33,538 nt of DNA, taken from NCBI GenBank assembly GCA_945786985.1, contig CALZGC010000181.1:1-33538 (forward strand), read 5' to 3'. Both the position numbers and the translations under genes were made by a program. This document shows positions 8,740 to 16,650 of the stretch, one piece after another. The notes under the pieces are model-generated. The model was not told the DNA's origin. It worked only from the letters and a program-made list of their open reading frames with translations, and made no database searches. Positions within the stretch are counted from its first letter, which is position 1, and each line of letters begins with the position of its first letter. Source of the DNA: an uncultured Nitrospirota bacterium. Its GTDB lineage: Bacteria; CG2-30-53-67.

Positions 8740-10653
8740 ATGCGGATCAAGTCTGCCTGGGTATGGATCACGGCCGCCGTCGTCACCGGTGTTGTCACCG
8801 GGTGGGTCGTGTCGAGAGTCGCCTCTCTGCCGGACATCGAAGCCCTCGAAGCCTACCGGCCCGGAGAGGTCTCCCGTGTCTTCTCCGATGACGGCACCCT
8901 GATCGAGGAGCTCTTCATCGAGAAGCGGGAGGTGGTCCCCTTCGATCGTATTCCCCGACACCTGAAAGAGGCGCTCCTGGCCGTGGAGGATTCGCGGTTC
9001 TACAGACATCACGGCATCGACTTCAGAGGTATTGCCCGGGCCGCTTTGAAAAACCTGATGGCGGGGCGCATCGTCCAGGGGGGCAGCACCATCACCCAGC
9101 AGCTGAGCAAGGTGCTCTTCTTCACTCCCGAGAGAACGCTGAGCCGCAAGATCAAGGAAGCCATCCTGACGCTCCAGATCGAGAAACGCTACACGAAGGA
9201 GCAGATTCTGAATCTTTACCTGAATCAGATTTATCTCGGAACAGGCTGCTACGGCGTGCAAACGGTCTCGCGCCGGTACTTCGGTAAGGACGTCTCGGAC
9301 CTCACGCTGGCCGAGGCGGCCCTGATCGCCGCGCTGCCCAAGTCCCCAGGAAAATACTCGCCTCTTGCCAATCCCGAGGAAGCCCGGCAACGGCGCGATC
9401 ATGTCCTCGAACGGATGGTTGCGGAGGGTTTCGTCTCACCCGATGCGGCGCAGGCGGCTAAGAATGAGCCGCTTCTCCTTCAGGATTATCAGGAATTGAG
9501 CGAGGAGGCGCCCCACTTCGTGCAGGCCGTCGTCCGGGAACTCACGTCACGATTGGGCAGGGAGACCCTTTTCCAGGGCGGCCTCTCCATTCACACCACA
9601 CTGAATCTCCGCTTGCAGCGAAACGCGCGGGGGGCCGTTCAGGCAGGCTTGGAGGCCAGTGCGGCGCGGCAGCCCGGACAGGCGGGAACACCCGCGGAAG
9701 GGGCGCTGTTCGCGCTCGATCCCCGCAACGGGCACGTCAAAGCCATGGTGGGCGGCCGGGACTATGCCATCAGCCAGTTCAACCGGGCGGTGCAGGCGGT
9801 TCGCCAGCCGGGTTCCGCGTTCAAGCCAATCATCTATGCCGCCGCCCTCGAGCAGGGTCGGCGGCCGTCGGACATCCTCATGGATACCCCCATGACCTAT
9901 CGGGACCCGCACACGAAAAAGACCTGGACACCCCAGAACTTCACGCACAAGTTCTCGGGAGCCGTCACGCTGCGGCGCGCCCTTGAAAACTCCCTGAACG
10001 TGCCCACGGTCCGCCTGCTGCAGGAGGTCGGCGTGAAAAACACCATGGAGATGGCCCAGCGTCTCGGTTTCCGCAGCTCCATACGCCCCTATCTTTCCCT
10101 GGCCCTCGGCACCTCCGAAGTGACCCTGGCAGAGCTGACCGCAGCCTACGCCGCCTTTGCCGCCCAGGGGGTTTACTCCAAACCGATGCTGATCCTGCAG
10201 GTGTACGACCACAATGGGCACCTCATAGAAGATCACCAACCGGACCAGCAGATCGCACTCGACGAAGCCACGGCCTTTCTGATCACCTATCTGTTGCAAG
10301 GGGTGGTCCAGTCCGGTACCGGTCAGATCGCTCGGTCCCTGAACCGTCCCGTGGCGGCGAAGACGGGTACCACCGACAATTACAGCGATGCCTGGTTTGT
10401 CGGCTATACGCCGGACCTCGCGGCGGGGGTGTGGGTCGGTCATAATGAACGGGTTTCCCTTGGCGAAGGGGAAACCGGTGCGCGGGCCGCCGGCCCCATC
10501 TGGGTCTCTTTCATGAGCGAGGCGTTGAAAAACCGGGCACCCGCCTACTTTGCGGTGCCGCCCGCCATCTTTTTCAAAAGGATCAATGCGCTGACCGGGG
10601 AAACGGCTGGTTTGGACAGTGAAGAAGTGATTGAAGAGGCCTTTCGCAAATAA
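8740..10653 (+). CDS. mrcA: PBP1A-type bifunctional peptidoglycan glycosyltransferase/transpeptidase
   Basis: This class A penicillin-binding protein polymerises lipid II and cross-links peptidoglycan from the outer face of the inner membrane. A single N-terminal anchor (VWITAAVVTGVVTGWVV) precedes a GT51 domain with the catalytic-Glu motif EDSRFYRHHGIDFRG, GGSTITQQL and the KRYTKEQILNLYLNQ motif. The transpeptidase has SxxK in GSAFKPIIY, SxN in ENSLNVPT and KTG in AAKTGTTDNYSDAW. At 637 residues it is shorter than the E. coli enzyme (about 850) and seems to lack the OB-like insertion between domains. I chose ATG 8740; a TTG at 8728 is in frame and neither start has a strong ribosome site. 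It converges with the receiver-HD-GYP gene, 17 bp away. Confidence 0.95.
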   Translation: MRIKSAWVWITAAVVTGVVTGWVVSRVASLPDIEALEAYRPGEVSRVFSDDGTLIEELFIEKREVVPFDRIPRHLKEALLAVEDSRFYRHHGIDFRGIARAALKNLMAGRIVQGGSTITQQLSKVLFFTPERTLSRKIKEAILTLQIEKRYTKEQILNLYLNQIYLGTGCYGVQTVSRRYFGKDVSDLTLAEAALIAALPKSPGKYSPLANPEEARQRRDHVLERMVAEGFVSPDAAQAAKNEPLLLQDYQELSEEAPHFVQAVVRELTSRLGRETLFQGGLSIHTTLNLRLQRNARGAVQAGLEASAARQPGQAGTPAEGALFALDPRNGHVKAMVGGRDYAISQFNRAVQAVRQPGSAFKPIIYAAALEQGRRPSDILMDTPMTYRDPHTKKTWTPQNFTHKFSGAVTLRRALENSLNVPTVRLLQEVGVKNTMEMAQRLGFRSSIRPYLSLALGTSEVTLAELTAAYAAFAAQGVYSKPMLILQVYDHNGHLIEDHQPDQQIALDEATAFLITYLLQGVVQSGTGQIARSLNRPVAAKTGTTDNYSDAWFVGYTPDLAAGVWVGHNERVSLGEGETGARAAGPIWVSFMSEALKNRAPAYFAVPPAIFFKRINALTGETAGLDSEEVIEEAFRK

Positions 10654-10670
10654 GGGCTCACCCAAGGCCC

Positions 10671-11792
10671 TCAGGAGATCTCCGGAACCTCGCTGCGCTT
10701 TGCATCACCCACCGGCCCGAGCCCGCTCTCGCAGAGCCCGCCGCCACTGAGCACGTGAGCGAATACCGCAACGATGTCGGGGTCAAACTCCGTCCCGGAA
10801 CAATCCTGCAGCTCCTGCATCACCCATTCCAGGGACCGGGCCTTTCGGTAGGGTCGGTCTGAAATCATGGCGTCGTAACTGTCGATGATCTTCAAGACCC
10901 TGGCGCAGAAGGGAATTTCGTCGCCCTTGAGGCCATCCGGATACCCGCACCCGTCAAAGGATTCATGGTGGTGCAAAATGATGCGCAGGGTCTCTTCGGG
11001 CAGGCAGAGCGGCTCCACCAGTTCCACGCCGCGGCGGGGGTGTTGGCGGACGAGTTCCCAGTCCGCTTCTGTGAGGACCCCCGCTTTGTTGAGTATCTCG
11101 CTGCTGATCCCTATCTTTCCAATATCGTGCAGGAAGGCCGCGATGCGAAGACGCTCCTGCTCCTCCGGTGAAAGCCCCATCGGTCCGGCCAGAACCTGAC
11201 AGAAGCGGTTCACCCGTTCCGAGTGATGGTGCATGTCGGGGCTCTTCTCTTCGAGAATCCGGGCGAGGACTCGGATGAATTCAATCAGGTTTAGTTCGCG
11301 GAAGAGACTCATCGTTTCCCGCATGGGCAGGGTGATGCCGTGCGGAAGATATTGCACGACGTCTGCGCTGTTGTCGGAGCGATAGAGCAGATTGGTCAAG
11401 GCAACCTGTATGCTGTCCCGAAGACGTTTTCTGCGCAACGCTCGCTGCGCGACGCTCATGATTTCCGACGCATCGAAGGGCTTGGTCAGATAATCGAATG
11501 CGCCGTGACGGATCGCCTTCTGCGCAGTGGCGAGGGTGCCGTATCCCGTAACGATCACCACCTCCGCCCCCTCTTGCTCTTCCTTGATCCGTTGCAGAAG
11601 CTCAATACCGTGCATGTCCGGCATGGTCAAATCCAGGGTCACCAGGTCGTATGTGTTTTCGTGGATCCGCTCCAGCGCCTCGGTGCCACTGGCCGCCATG
11701 TCGATGCGGTAATAGGGCTTCATGACCATACGGATCGATTCGCGCGGTCCGAGCTCGTCATCCACGATAAGAACTTCCCCTCTGCCTGCCAT
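10671..11792 (-). CDS. Response regulator with HD-GYP output domain
   Basis: This 373-residue cytoplasmic protein joins a receiver domain to an HD-GYP domain that in characterised relatives hydrolyses cyclic di-GMP. In the receiver the acidic pocket is VDDE (11-13), the phospho-acceptor is Asp54 in VTLDLTMPD, and TKPF follows. The HD-GYP part (about 200-345) has HHSERV, FLHDIGKIG and the signature HHHESFDGCGYPDGLKGDEIP, so the metal ligands look intact. ATG 11792 is chosen because GAGGAG lies 7 bp upstream and MAGRGEVLIVDDE starts the receiver. A near-perfect sigma-54 promoter lies about 170 bp upstream, and the sigma-54 activator gene is the next gene upstream, which suggests direct control by that activator. 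Confidence 0.93.
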   Translation of the reverse strand: MAGRGEVLIVDDELGPRESIRMVMKPYYRIDMAASGTEALERIHENTYDLVTLDLTMPDMHGIELLQRIKEEQEGAEVVIVTGYGTLATAQKAIRHGAFDYLTKPFDASEIMSVAQRALRRKRLRDSIQVALTNLLYRSDNSADVVQYLPHGITLPMRETMSLFRELNLIEFIRVLARILEEKSPDMHHHSERVNRFCQVLAGPMGLSPEEQERLRIAAFLHDIGKIGISSEILNKAGVLTEADWELVRQHPRRGVELVEPLCLPEETLRIILHHHESFDGCGYPDGLKGDEIPFCARVLKIIDSYDAMISDRPYRKARSLEWVMQELQDCSGTEFDPDIVAVFAHVLSGGGLCESGLGPVGDAKRSEVPEIS

Positions 11793-11964
11793 CAAGCACT
11801 CCTCATTGCTGTCCGGGCCGGTCCGGGTCTGCCGCACACCGTGAGACTTTGGATTTCGTGACGGCAGGGCTCCCCAACTGGGAAAGCCGCAGCGCATTTA
11901 ACATGAAAGTATTATTTAGCTGCTGTGAAGCCGCCCGGATCGGGCGAACAAAGATGAAAGAGAA

Positions 11965-11980
11965 TGCAAATAGAGTGCCA
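11965..11980 (-). promoter_or_regulatory. Sigma-54 (-24/-12) promoter before the receiver-HD-GYP gene
   Basis: On the minus strand TGGCAC (11980-11975) is followed by 5 bp and TTGCA (11969-11965). This gives the invariant GG and GC with the required 10-bp separation. It lies in a 457-bp gap with no credible gene. Transcription would begin near 11954, leaving a leader of about 160 nt before the ATG at 11792. An NtrC-family activator is encoded just upstream. Confidence 0.8.
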
Positions 11981-12034
11981 TTCCGTACTGACCTTGTCCG
12001 AGCGGTGGCTTCGAACCCTTTCCCAGGAAATTCC

Positions 12035-12046
12035 GTCCGTGCGGAC
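12035..12046. promoter_or_regulatory. Candidate activator-binding palindrome (upstream activating site)
   Basis: GTCCG-TG-CGGAC is a perfect 5-bp dyad with a 2-bp spacer, followed by a further half-site CCGGAC. It lies about 80-90 bp upstream of the predicted sigma-54 transcription start, where NtrC-type enhancer sites usually sit. A similar sequence (GTCCGTACCGAC, 20886-20897) lies near the second sigma-54-like site. The role is inferred from position. Confidence 0.35.
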
Positions 12047-12221
12047 AATCCGGACGCGACCCGGCAAGCCGTATCCTGTTTTATCTTCTGGGATATTCCG
12101 CTGCCCGCTCGACGCGCCATCTCACAGGTACCCCGCAAGCTATAAAGGCACCAATAGGATGAGACGGGGAGAGGGTTTCGTAGGAGAGGTGTTTTTGTGA
12201 GTCAAGGGGTCTATTTTGTCC

Positions 12222-12249
12222 ATATTCAGGCCCAAATGGTCCTGAATAT
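12222..12249 (-). terminator. Inverted repeat directly after the NtrC-family gene
   Basis: ATATTCAGG and CCTGAATAT form a perfect 9-bp stem; two more pairs (CC/GG) close the loop after one mismatch. The stem begins at the base after the activator gene's TAG stop, which suits an mRNA 3' end. There is no long T run after it, so it may protect or process the 3' end rather than terminate alone. Confidence 0.5.
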
Positions 12250-13644
12250 CTATAAATAAAGTCCGTATTTGTCGACCTTGTAGCGCAGCATTTTCCGCGT
12301 GATCCGGAGCGTTTCGGCCGCTTTGGTCTTATTGCCCCGCGTCCGCTTCAGCGCATTCACGATCATCTTCTTTTCGAACTCCTCGATGGTTTCGGAGAGC
12401 GATCTCCCGTTTTCAACGAAATCGCGGTCGAGCGAAGCTGTGTCCATCTGAAGAGAGCGGAACTTGACCGGCAGATCGTCCACCTCGATGCCGTCTCCGT
12501 TGGAGAAGGCGACGCACCGTTCGATGACATTCTCCAGTTCACGCACATTGCCCGGCCAGCGGTATTCCATCAGGAGTTCCAGCGCCTCCTTGGAGATGTG
12601 CTTCAGGCCCCCCTCCTCGTCGGCACAGATCTTGTTGAGAACATGATTGACCAAGGGGTGAATATCGTTCTTGCGCTCCCGCAGCGGCGGTATCCGAAGG
12701 GGCACCACATTGATCCGGTAGTAGAGGTCTTCCCGGAACTGCTTCTGTTTCATGGCCTCTTCCAGGTCGCGGTTCGTCGCCACAATGAAACGAACATCCA
12801 GCTTCTCGCTGACGGCGGAGCCGAGCCGCGTAAACTCCCGCTCCTGCAGCACACGCAGCAGCTTCACCTGGGTATTCATCGGAAGCTCGCCGATCTCATC
12901 CAGAAAAAGGGTCCCGCCGTTGGCCAGCTCGAATTTCCCCTGCATCCGTTCACGGGCATCGGTATAGGCCCCTTTCTCGTGGCCGAAGAGTTCGTTCTCA
13001 ATGAGCGTCTCCGGAATGGCGGCGATATTCACGGCCACGAAGGGCTTATGGGCTCGTTTGCTGTTGAAATGAATGGCACGCGCGATGAGCTCCTTGCCCG
13101 TGCCGCTCTCCCCGTACACGGCTACGGTCGATCGTTTGTCGGCGATCTGCTGGATGGTCTGAAAAATCTTCTTCATCCCGTCGGTCCGACCAACGATATT
13201 ATCGAAATTATACGACCGTTCCACCTCGGAACGGAGGTTTTTCACCTCCTGCATCAGGTCGATCGCCTCCATGGCCTTCTTGACGATCAGGCGGATCTCA
13301 TCCACGTCGAAGGGCTTGGTGACATAATCCTCGGCACCCAGCTTCATCGCTTCTACGGCATTCTTGACGGTTTTGGTCGCCGTGATCATGATCACCTTGG
13401 AGACGCTGGTGATCTCCTTGACCTTTCGGAGGGTCTCGATGCCGTTCATTCTCGGCATCTTCACATCGAGGAGAATGACCTCGGGGGATTCATCCTTCAG
13501 GATCTTCAGTGCCTCGTAGCCGTTGTCAGCAGCCAGAACCCGGTAATCGTTCTCGAAAATCATCCGAATCGATTCCCGAACACCCGGTTCATCGTCGACA
13601 ACCAGCACACTTTGAGTGTATTTTGTTTTAGCTGCGGCGCACAC
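12250..13644 (-). CDS. NtrC-family sigma-54-dependent response regulator
   Basis: This 464-residue activator opens sigma-54 promoters by ATP hydrolysis. Its receiver has VVDDEPG and the acceptor Asp60 in ILLDVKMPRMNG, with TKPFD after it. The AAA+ domain (about 150-390) shows Walker A GESGTGKE, Walker B GTLFLDEIGELP, the arginine-finger region FREDLYYRINVVPLRIPPLRER and WPGNVRELEN. The C-terminus is a Fis-type helix-turn-helix (NKTKAAETLRITRKMLRYKV). The sigma-54 contact loop reads GAYTDA instead of GAFTGA. Translation starts at a GTG (13644), with only a weak ribosome site. It follows fetB and precedes the receiver-HD-GYP gene, whose sigma-54 promoter it may drive. The histidine kinase three genes upstream is the likely partner. 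Confidence 0.96.
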   Translation of the reverse strand: MCAAAKTKYTQSVLVVDDEPGVRESIRMIFENDYRVLAADNGYEALKILKDESPEVILLDVKMPRMNGIETLRKVKEITSVSKVIMITATKTVKNAVEAMKLGAEDYVTKPFDVDEIRLIVKKAMEAIDLMQEVKNLRSEVERSYNFDNIVGRTDGMKKIFQTIQQIADKRSTVAVYGESGTGKELIARAIHFNSKRAHKPFVAVNIAAIPETLIENELFGHEKGAYTDARERMQGKFELANGGTLFLDEIGELPMNTQVKLLRVLQEREFTRLGSAVSEKLDVRFIVATNRDLEEAMKQKQFREDLYYRINVVPLRIPPLRERKNDIHPLVNHVLNKICADEEGGLKHISKEALELLMEYRWPGNVRELENVIERCVAFSNGDGIEVDDLPVKFRSLQMDTASLDRDFVENGRSLSETIEEFEKKMIVNALKRTRGNKTKAAETLRITRKMLRYKVDKYGLYL

Positions 13645-13690
13645 TTTTCAATTCGTTGTTGTTATCGTTTTTGAAAGGAATTAATGTTGT

Positions 13691-13720
13691 ATTTTATTAC
13701 TGTTGCACGCAAAAAGTCAA
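13691..13720 (-). promoter_or_regulatory. Candidate sigma-70 promoter of the NtrC-family gene
   Basis: On the minus strand TTGACT (13720-13715), an 18-bp spacer and TAAAAT (13696-13691) lie in the AT-rich gap of 86 bp between fetB and the activator gene. This would allow transcription separate from the kinase-fetAB genes. Confidence 0.55.
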
Positions 13721-13730
13721 TGCATGGACG

Positions 13731-14528
13731 TCATTTTTTCAGTACGTAATACCGAATCTGGTGATGCCGCGTGAAGTAGTGGCGAGACAGCATCACCACC
13801 ATGAGATAGGCACTGAGGCTCACCGCCGCTGAAATCATGATCATGACAACTATTTGGTAGCGCACGGCGATGAGGGGAGACGTGCCGGCCAGAATCTGAC
13901 CGGTCATCATCCCGGGCAGCGACACCACACCGACGACCATCATGCTGTTCAGGGTCGGAATCAGGGCTGCGGAAATGGCCTCCCGACGGGCATTCGCGGA
14001 TGCACGTTTGGCCCCGAACCCAAGGCAGAGAAGGGTCTCCACTTCTGCACTCCTGAGGAGCAGTTCACTGCGGTAACGCTCTCCCCCAAGGGTAGCGCCG
14101 TTCATGGCGTTGCCGATGATCATCCCGGCCAGGGGAATCAGGTACCGCGGATGGTACCAGGGCTCAATGCGAAGGACCACCTCGGTGACGACCAGAATCG
14201 TCACGCCGCCCCCCACCAGAAGGGAGACGGCCATCATCGGATAGAGCCGCAGATCTCTGCGCCGCAACCGGCCCACGCCCGCCTGACACGCGGCCGCCAC
14301 CATGACGGCCAGGATGAGCAACACCAGATACCACCGATTCAGACTGAGAATATACTCCAGGATGTAACCCACCAGTAAGAGCTGCACGAAGGTGCGCCCC
14401 ACACCCAGCAGGTACTCCCTTTCCAGGGCCAGTTTCTCGTAATAGGAAAGCCCGACAACGAGCAGCATGAGTAAGACCGTCAGACTCAGCTGTCCCGCGC
14501 CGATCGGCGCGATGGGTTCCGCCATCAT
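13731..14528 (-). CDS. fetB: FetB/YbbM (UPF0014) ABC transporter permease
   Basis: This 265-residue inner-membrane protein has about seven hydrophobic helices and belongs to the UPF0014 family. E. coli FetB of this family works with FetA in iron export and resistance to oxidative stress. Recognisable segments are YLIPLAGMIIGNAMNGATL and NSMMVVGVVSLPGMMTGQIL, followed by SPLIAVRYQIVVM. The start ATG overlaps the fetA stop (ATGA), and a second in-frame ATG follows at once. The substrate here is inferred from the family; another metal is possible. It is unusual in lying between a histidine kinase and an NtrC-type regulator, which suggests that the two-component pair senses what the transporter handles. 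Confidence 0.9.
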   Translation of the reverse strand: MMAEPIAPIGAGQLSLTVLLMLLVVGLSYYEKLALEREYLLGVGRTFVQLLLVGYILEYILSLNRWYLVLLILAVMVAAACQAGVGRLRRRDLRLYPMMAVSLLVGGGVTILVVTEVVLRIEPWYHPRYLIPLAGMIIGNAMNGATLGGERYRSELLLRSAEVETLLCLGFGAKRASANARREAISAALIPTLNSMMVVGVVSLPGMMTGQILAGTSPLIAVRYQIVVMIMISAAVSLSAYLMVVMLSRHYFTRHHQIRYYVLKK

Positions 14529-15199
14529 AGGGCTGCAATCTCCCCGTCACGAAGCCGGAAAAGCCGTCCGTCCAACTCCCGTGCAAAATCCTCGAGATGG
14601 GTCACCACGACAAAGGTCATCGCCTCGGACGCGTTGATACGCCGAACGGTCCGGGCCAGAAGCCCGCGGTTATCCGGATCAAGAGCAGACGTCGGCTCAT
14701 CGAAGAGCATAACCTTGGGCGCCGTCATCAGGGCTCTGGCCAGGCTGACACGCTGTTTCTCCCCCACCGAAAGATTCCCGGCGGGCCGTGTGAGCATCCC
14801 GGCAGTCAGCCCCACCGAATGGAGCACCCTCTCCATCTTATCTCCCAAGCCGCCGGCGGCGTCACCGTCTTCGAAAGGGAGCATCAGATTCTCCCGAACT
14901 GTCCCCTCCACAAGGAACGGCTCCTGGGCGACCAGCGCCACGTCACGTCTCAACCGGAGCGGGTCGCACTCGACCAGATCGACACCGTCAAAGCGGATCA
15001 CCCCCTCCGTAGGTTCTTCCAGACGATTCAGCAGACGCAGGAAGGTCGATTTGCCGGCCCCCGAGGAGCCGATGAGCACCTGGATTGCACCGGGGGTGAT
15101 TTCCAAGTCTACCCGTTTCAGAACGGGTGGCCCATATTCATGCCGGGAGACACGGTACCGGAAACTGACACCCTGAAGCGTAAGGATCGGTCTGCTCAT
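14525..15199 (-). CDS. fetA: FetA/YbbL ABC transporter ATP-binding protein
   Basis: This 224-residue ATPase powers the FetB permease. It has Walker A GSSGAGKST near residue 43, a Q-loop at VALVAQEPFL, the ABC signature LSVGEKQR, Walker B VMLFDEPTSALD and the switch His in VVVTHLED. The half-length ATPase next to a UPF0014 permease is the standard FetAB pair. The start ATG lies 12 bp after the histidine kinase stop and has only a weak ribosome site, which suggests translation coupled to the kinase. Its stop overlaps fetB. Confidence 0.92.
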   Translation of the reverse strand: MSRPILTLQGVSFRYRVSRHEYGPPVLKRVDLEITPGAIQVLIGSSGAGKSTFLRLLNRLEEPTEGVIRFDGVDLVECDPLRLRRDVALVAQEPFLVEGTVRENLMLPFEDGDAAGGLGDKMERVLHSVGLTAGMLTRPAGNLSVGEKQRVSLARALMTAPKVMLFDEPTSALDPDNRGLLARTVRRINASEAMTFVVVTHLEDFARELDGRLFRLRDGEIAAL

Positions 15200-15210
15200 G
15201 GATGCTGCAT

Positions 15211-16521
15211 TCAGCGAACCACGTTGCGACTGTCCAGATCCTCAACACGGTTCCTCTCTTTTCGCCGTTCGTGCAGTTTCGGGTTGCGGGGCAGGTATAT
15301 GAGGAACGTCGTCCCCTCCCCCTCGCGGCTTTCCACCGAAATCCGTCCCAGGTGCTCCTCGATGATCTGCTTGGAGATGGCGAGACCAAGACCGGTACCC
15401 GAGGACTTGGTCGTATGGAAGGGGGTGAAGAGCTTCTCCAAATTCTCCGGAGCCATGCCGACGCCGTCGTCCTGAACTTCGATGCAGACGAAGCCGGTCC
15501 GTGCTTCGTCCGGGTCACTGCGGAGACGAAACGCTATTTGCCCATCGGCCTTCACCGCTTCATAGGCGTTGGTGGCGAGGTTCAGCAAGACCTGCTTGAT
15601 CTGCTCGGGATCACAGATAATCTCGGCACTGGCGTCATGGGGATAATCCCGCACGACCCGGGTCTTCTGCCCGGCGGCCGTGGAGTCCGTCAGGGTGAGA
15701 ATTTCCTCGATCAACTCCTGAACATTCGCCCGGCGCAAGGCCGGATCGGAGGGTCGGGCAAACATGAGAAGCTCTTCCACAAGCCGGGCGAGACGCTCCA
15801 CCTCGTTGGCGGCCACTTTCTGGAAGCGCTCCCGAAACTCCACATCGTCGTAGCGTTCAGGCAGGAGCTGGAAGTAAGTCTTAATCGAGACAAGGGGGTT
15901 GCGGATTTCATGGGCCAATCCCGCCGTCAGCGTCCCGAGAGCGGCCAACCGGTCCGCCCGCCGCTGGCGAAGCTGGGTATGTCCCAGCTTCTGCCGAAGA
16001 CGCTTACCATGCAGGAACAGTGCCACCGGCGTCAGAGCCAGGCTGAGCCCTCGCACCGCATCGGGCCCCAAGCCCCCGCGCTTTGGAGCCTCACCCAGAT
16101 TGGCAAACCCGATTAGGTCCTGCTCCACCCTGAAGGGGATGGTCGCATCGGCACGGAGCTGGTCCATGCGATCCCGGATCAGGCGCAGACTCCCGTCGTC
16201 AGGGTCTGCCGCAAGGGATGAATTTAGAAGTGGCTCATGGGCATACCGGAGGAAGTTCACAAAGGGATCGGGAGAGATAATTCGAGCCGGACGGTTCCCG
16301 TTGCCGGCCGCCTCTTGCGTTGGCAACCGAAGGTACGCGCCGCCCTCCCCCTTGGCGTAAAAAGAAACCTCCCGAATCGCCAGGTGCGCTTTGAGAAGCG
16401 CCGACAGACCCTCCCACATGGCTTCTTCCGGCGGCGCCGTCGCAATCAGGTGGTTGACTTCTCTGCAAAGTGTGCCGGTCAGCTCGTCCATCATCTCTGG
16501 CATCTCTGGCATCTCTGGCAT
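15211..16521 (-). CDS. Soluble GAF-like sensor histidine kinase
   Basis: This 436-residue histidine kinase has no membrane segment. Residues 15-175 form a GAF-like input region, followed by a dimerisation helix with the phospho-acceptor His204 in LAHEIRNPLVSIK. The ATPase domain shows an N box (LLNLATNAYEAV), G1 (VQDDGVGM), the F box (LFTPFHTTK) and G2 (GTGLGLAIS). The N-terminus is encoded by a 9-bp tandem repeat and reads MPEMPEMPEMMDEL, so five in-frame ATGs (16521, 16512, 16503, 16494, 16491) compete. I give the longest, because an in-frame stop lies just upstream. It shares a transcript with fetAB and probably phosphorylates the NtrC-type regulator downstream. An iron or redox signal is a guess. 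Confidence 0.93.
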   Translation of the reverse strand: MPEMPEMPEMMDELTGTLCREVNHLIATAPPEEAMWEGLSALLKAHLAIREVSFYAKGEGGAYLRLPTQEAAGNGNRPARIISPDPFVNFLRYAHEPLLNSSLAADPDDGSLRLIRDRMDQLRADATIPFRVEQDLIGFANLGEAPKRGGLGPDAVRGLSLALTPVALFLHGKRLRQKLGHTQLRQRRADRLAALGTLTAGLAHEIRNPLVSIKTYFQLLPERYDDVEFRERFQKVAANEVERLARLVEELLMFARPSDPALRRANVQELIEEILTLTDSTAAGQKTRVVRDYPHDASAEIICDPEQIKQVLLNLATNAYEAVKADGQIAFRLRSDPDEARTGFVCIEVQDDGVGMAPENLEKLFTPFHTTKSSGTGLGLAISKQIIEEHLGRISVESREGEGTTFLIYLPRNPKLHERRKERNRVEDLDSRNVVR

Positions 16522-16527
16522 CTCTGG
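16492..16527 (-). repeat. Four perfect 9-bp tandem repeats over the kinase start codon
   Basis: The plus strand reads CATCTCTGG four times without change. On the coding strand each unit is CCAGAGATG, which encodes Pro-Glu-Met and supplies a start codon. Gain or loss of a unit keeps frame but changes the number of possible starts and their distance from the upstream AAGGGTGA. Confidence 0.95.
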
Positions 16528-16650
16528 TTTTCCGCGTCACCCTTCATCAGCATGCCCCGCTCCGTTCTCCGACGACCAACAAGCCGTCAGGGACAAGGAC
16601 ATTCGGGATCACGGACGCACCTGCAGGCGCCTTGGCTCTTAGCAGCGGCG

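Noticed and set aside
9547-10665. Long open frame on the minus strand opposite the PBP1A gene
   Set aside because: Antisense shadow; the plus-strand transpeptidase motifs are complete.
11990-12030. tRNA-like wording (GTCCGAGCGGTGG, TTCGAACCC)
   Set aside because: The pieces resemble D-arm and T-loop sequences but are too close together and no acceptor or anticodon stem can be formed.
11803-12145. Small open frames on both strands in the 457-bp gap before the receiver-HD-GYP gene
   Set aside because: No ribosome sites or family features; the region is better explained by the sigma-54 promoter and its upstream site.
12598-13674. Long open frame on the plus strand opposite the NtrC-family gene
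   Set aside because: It is the His/Leu-rich antisense shadow of an AAA+ gene with unmistakable motifs.
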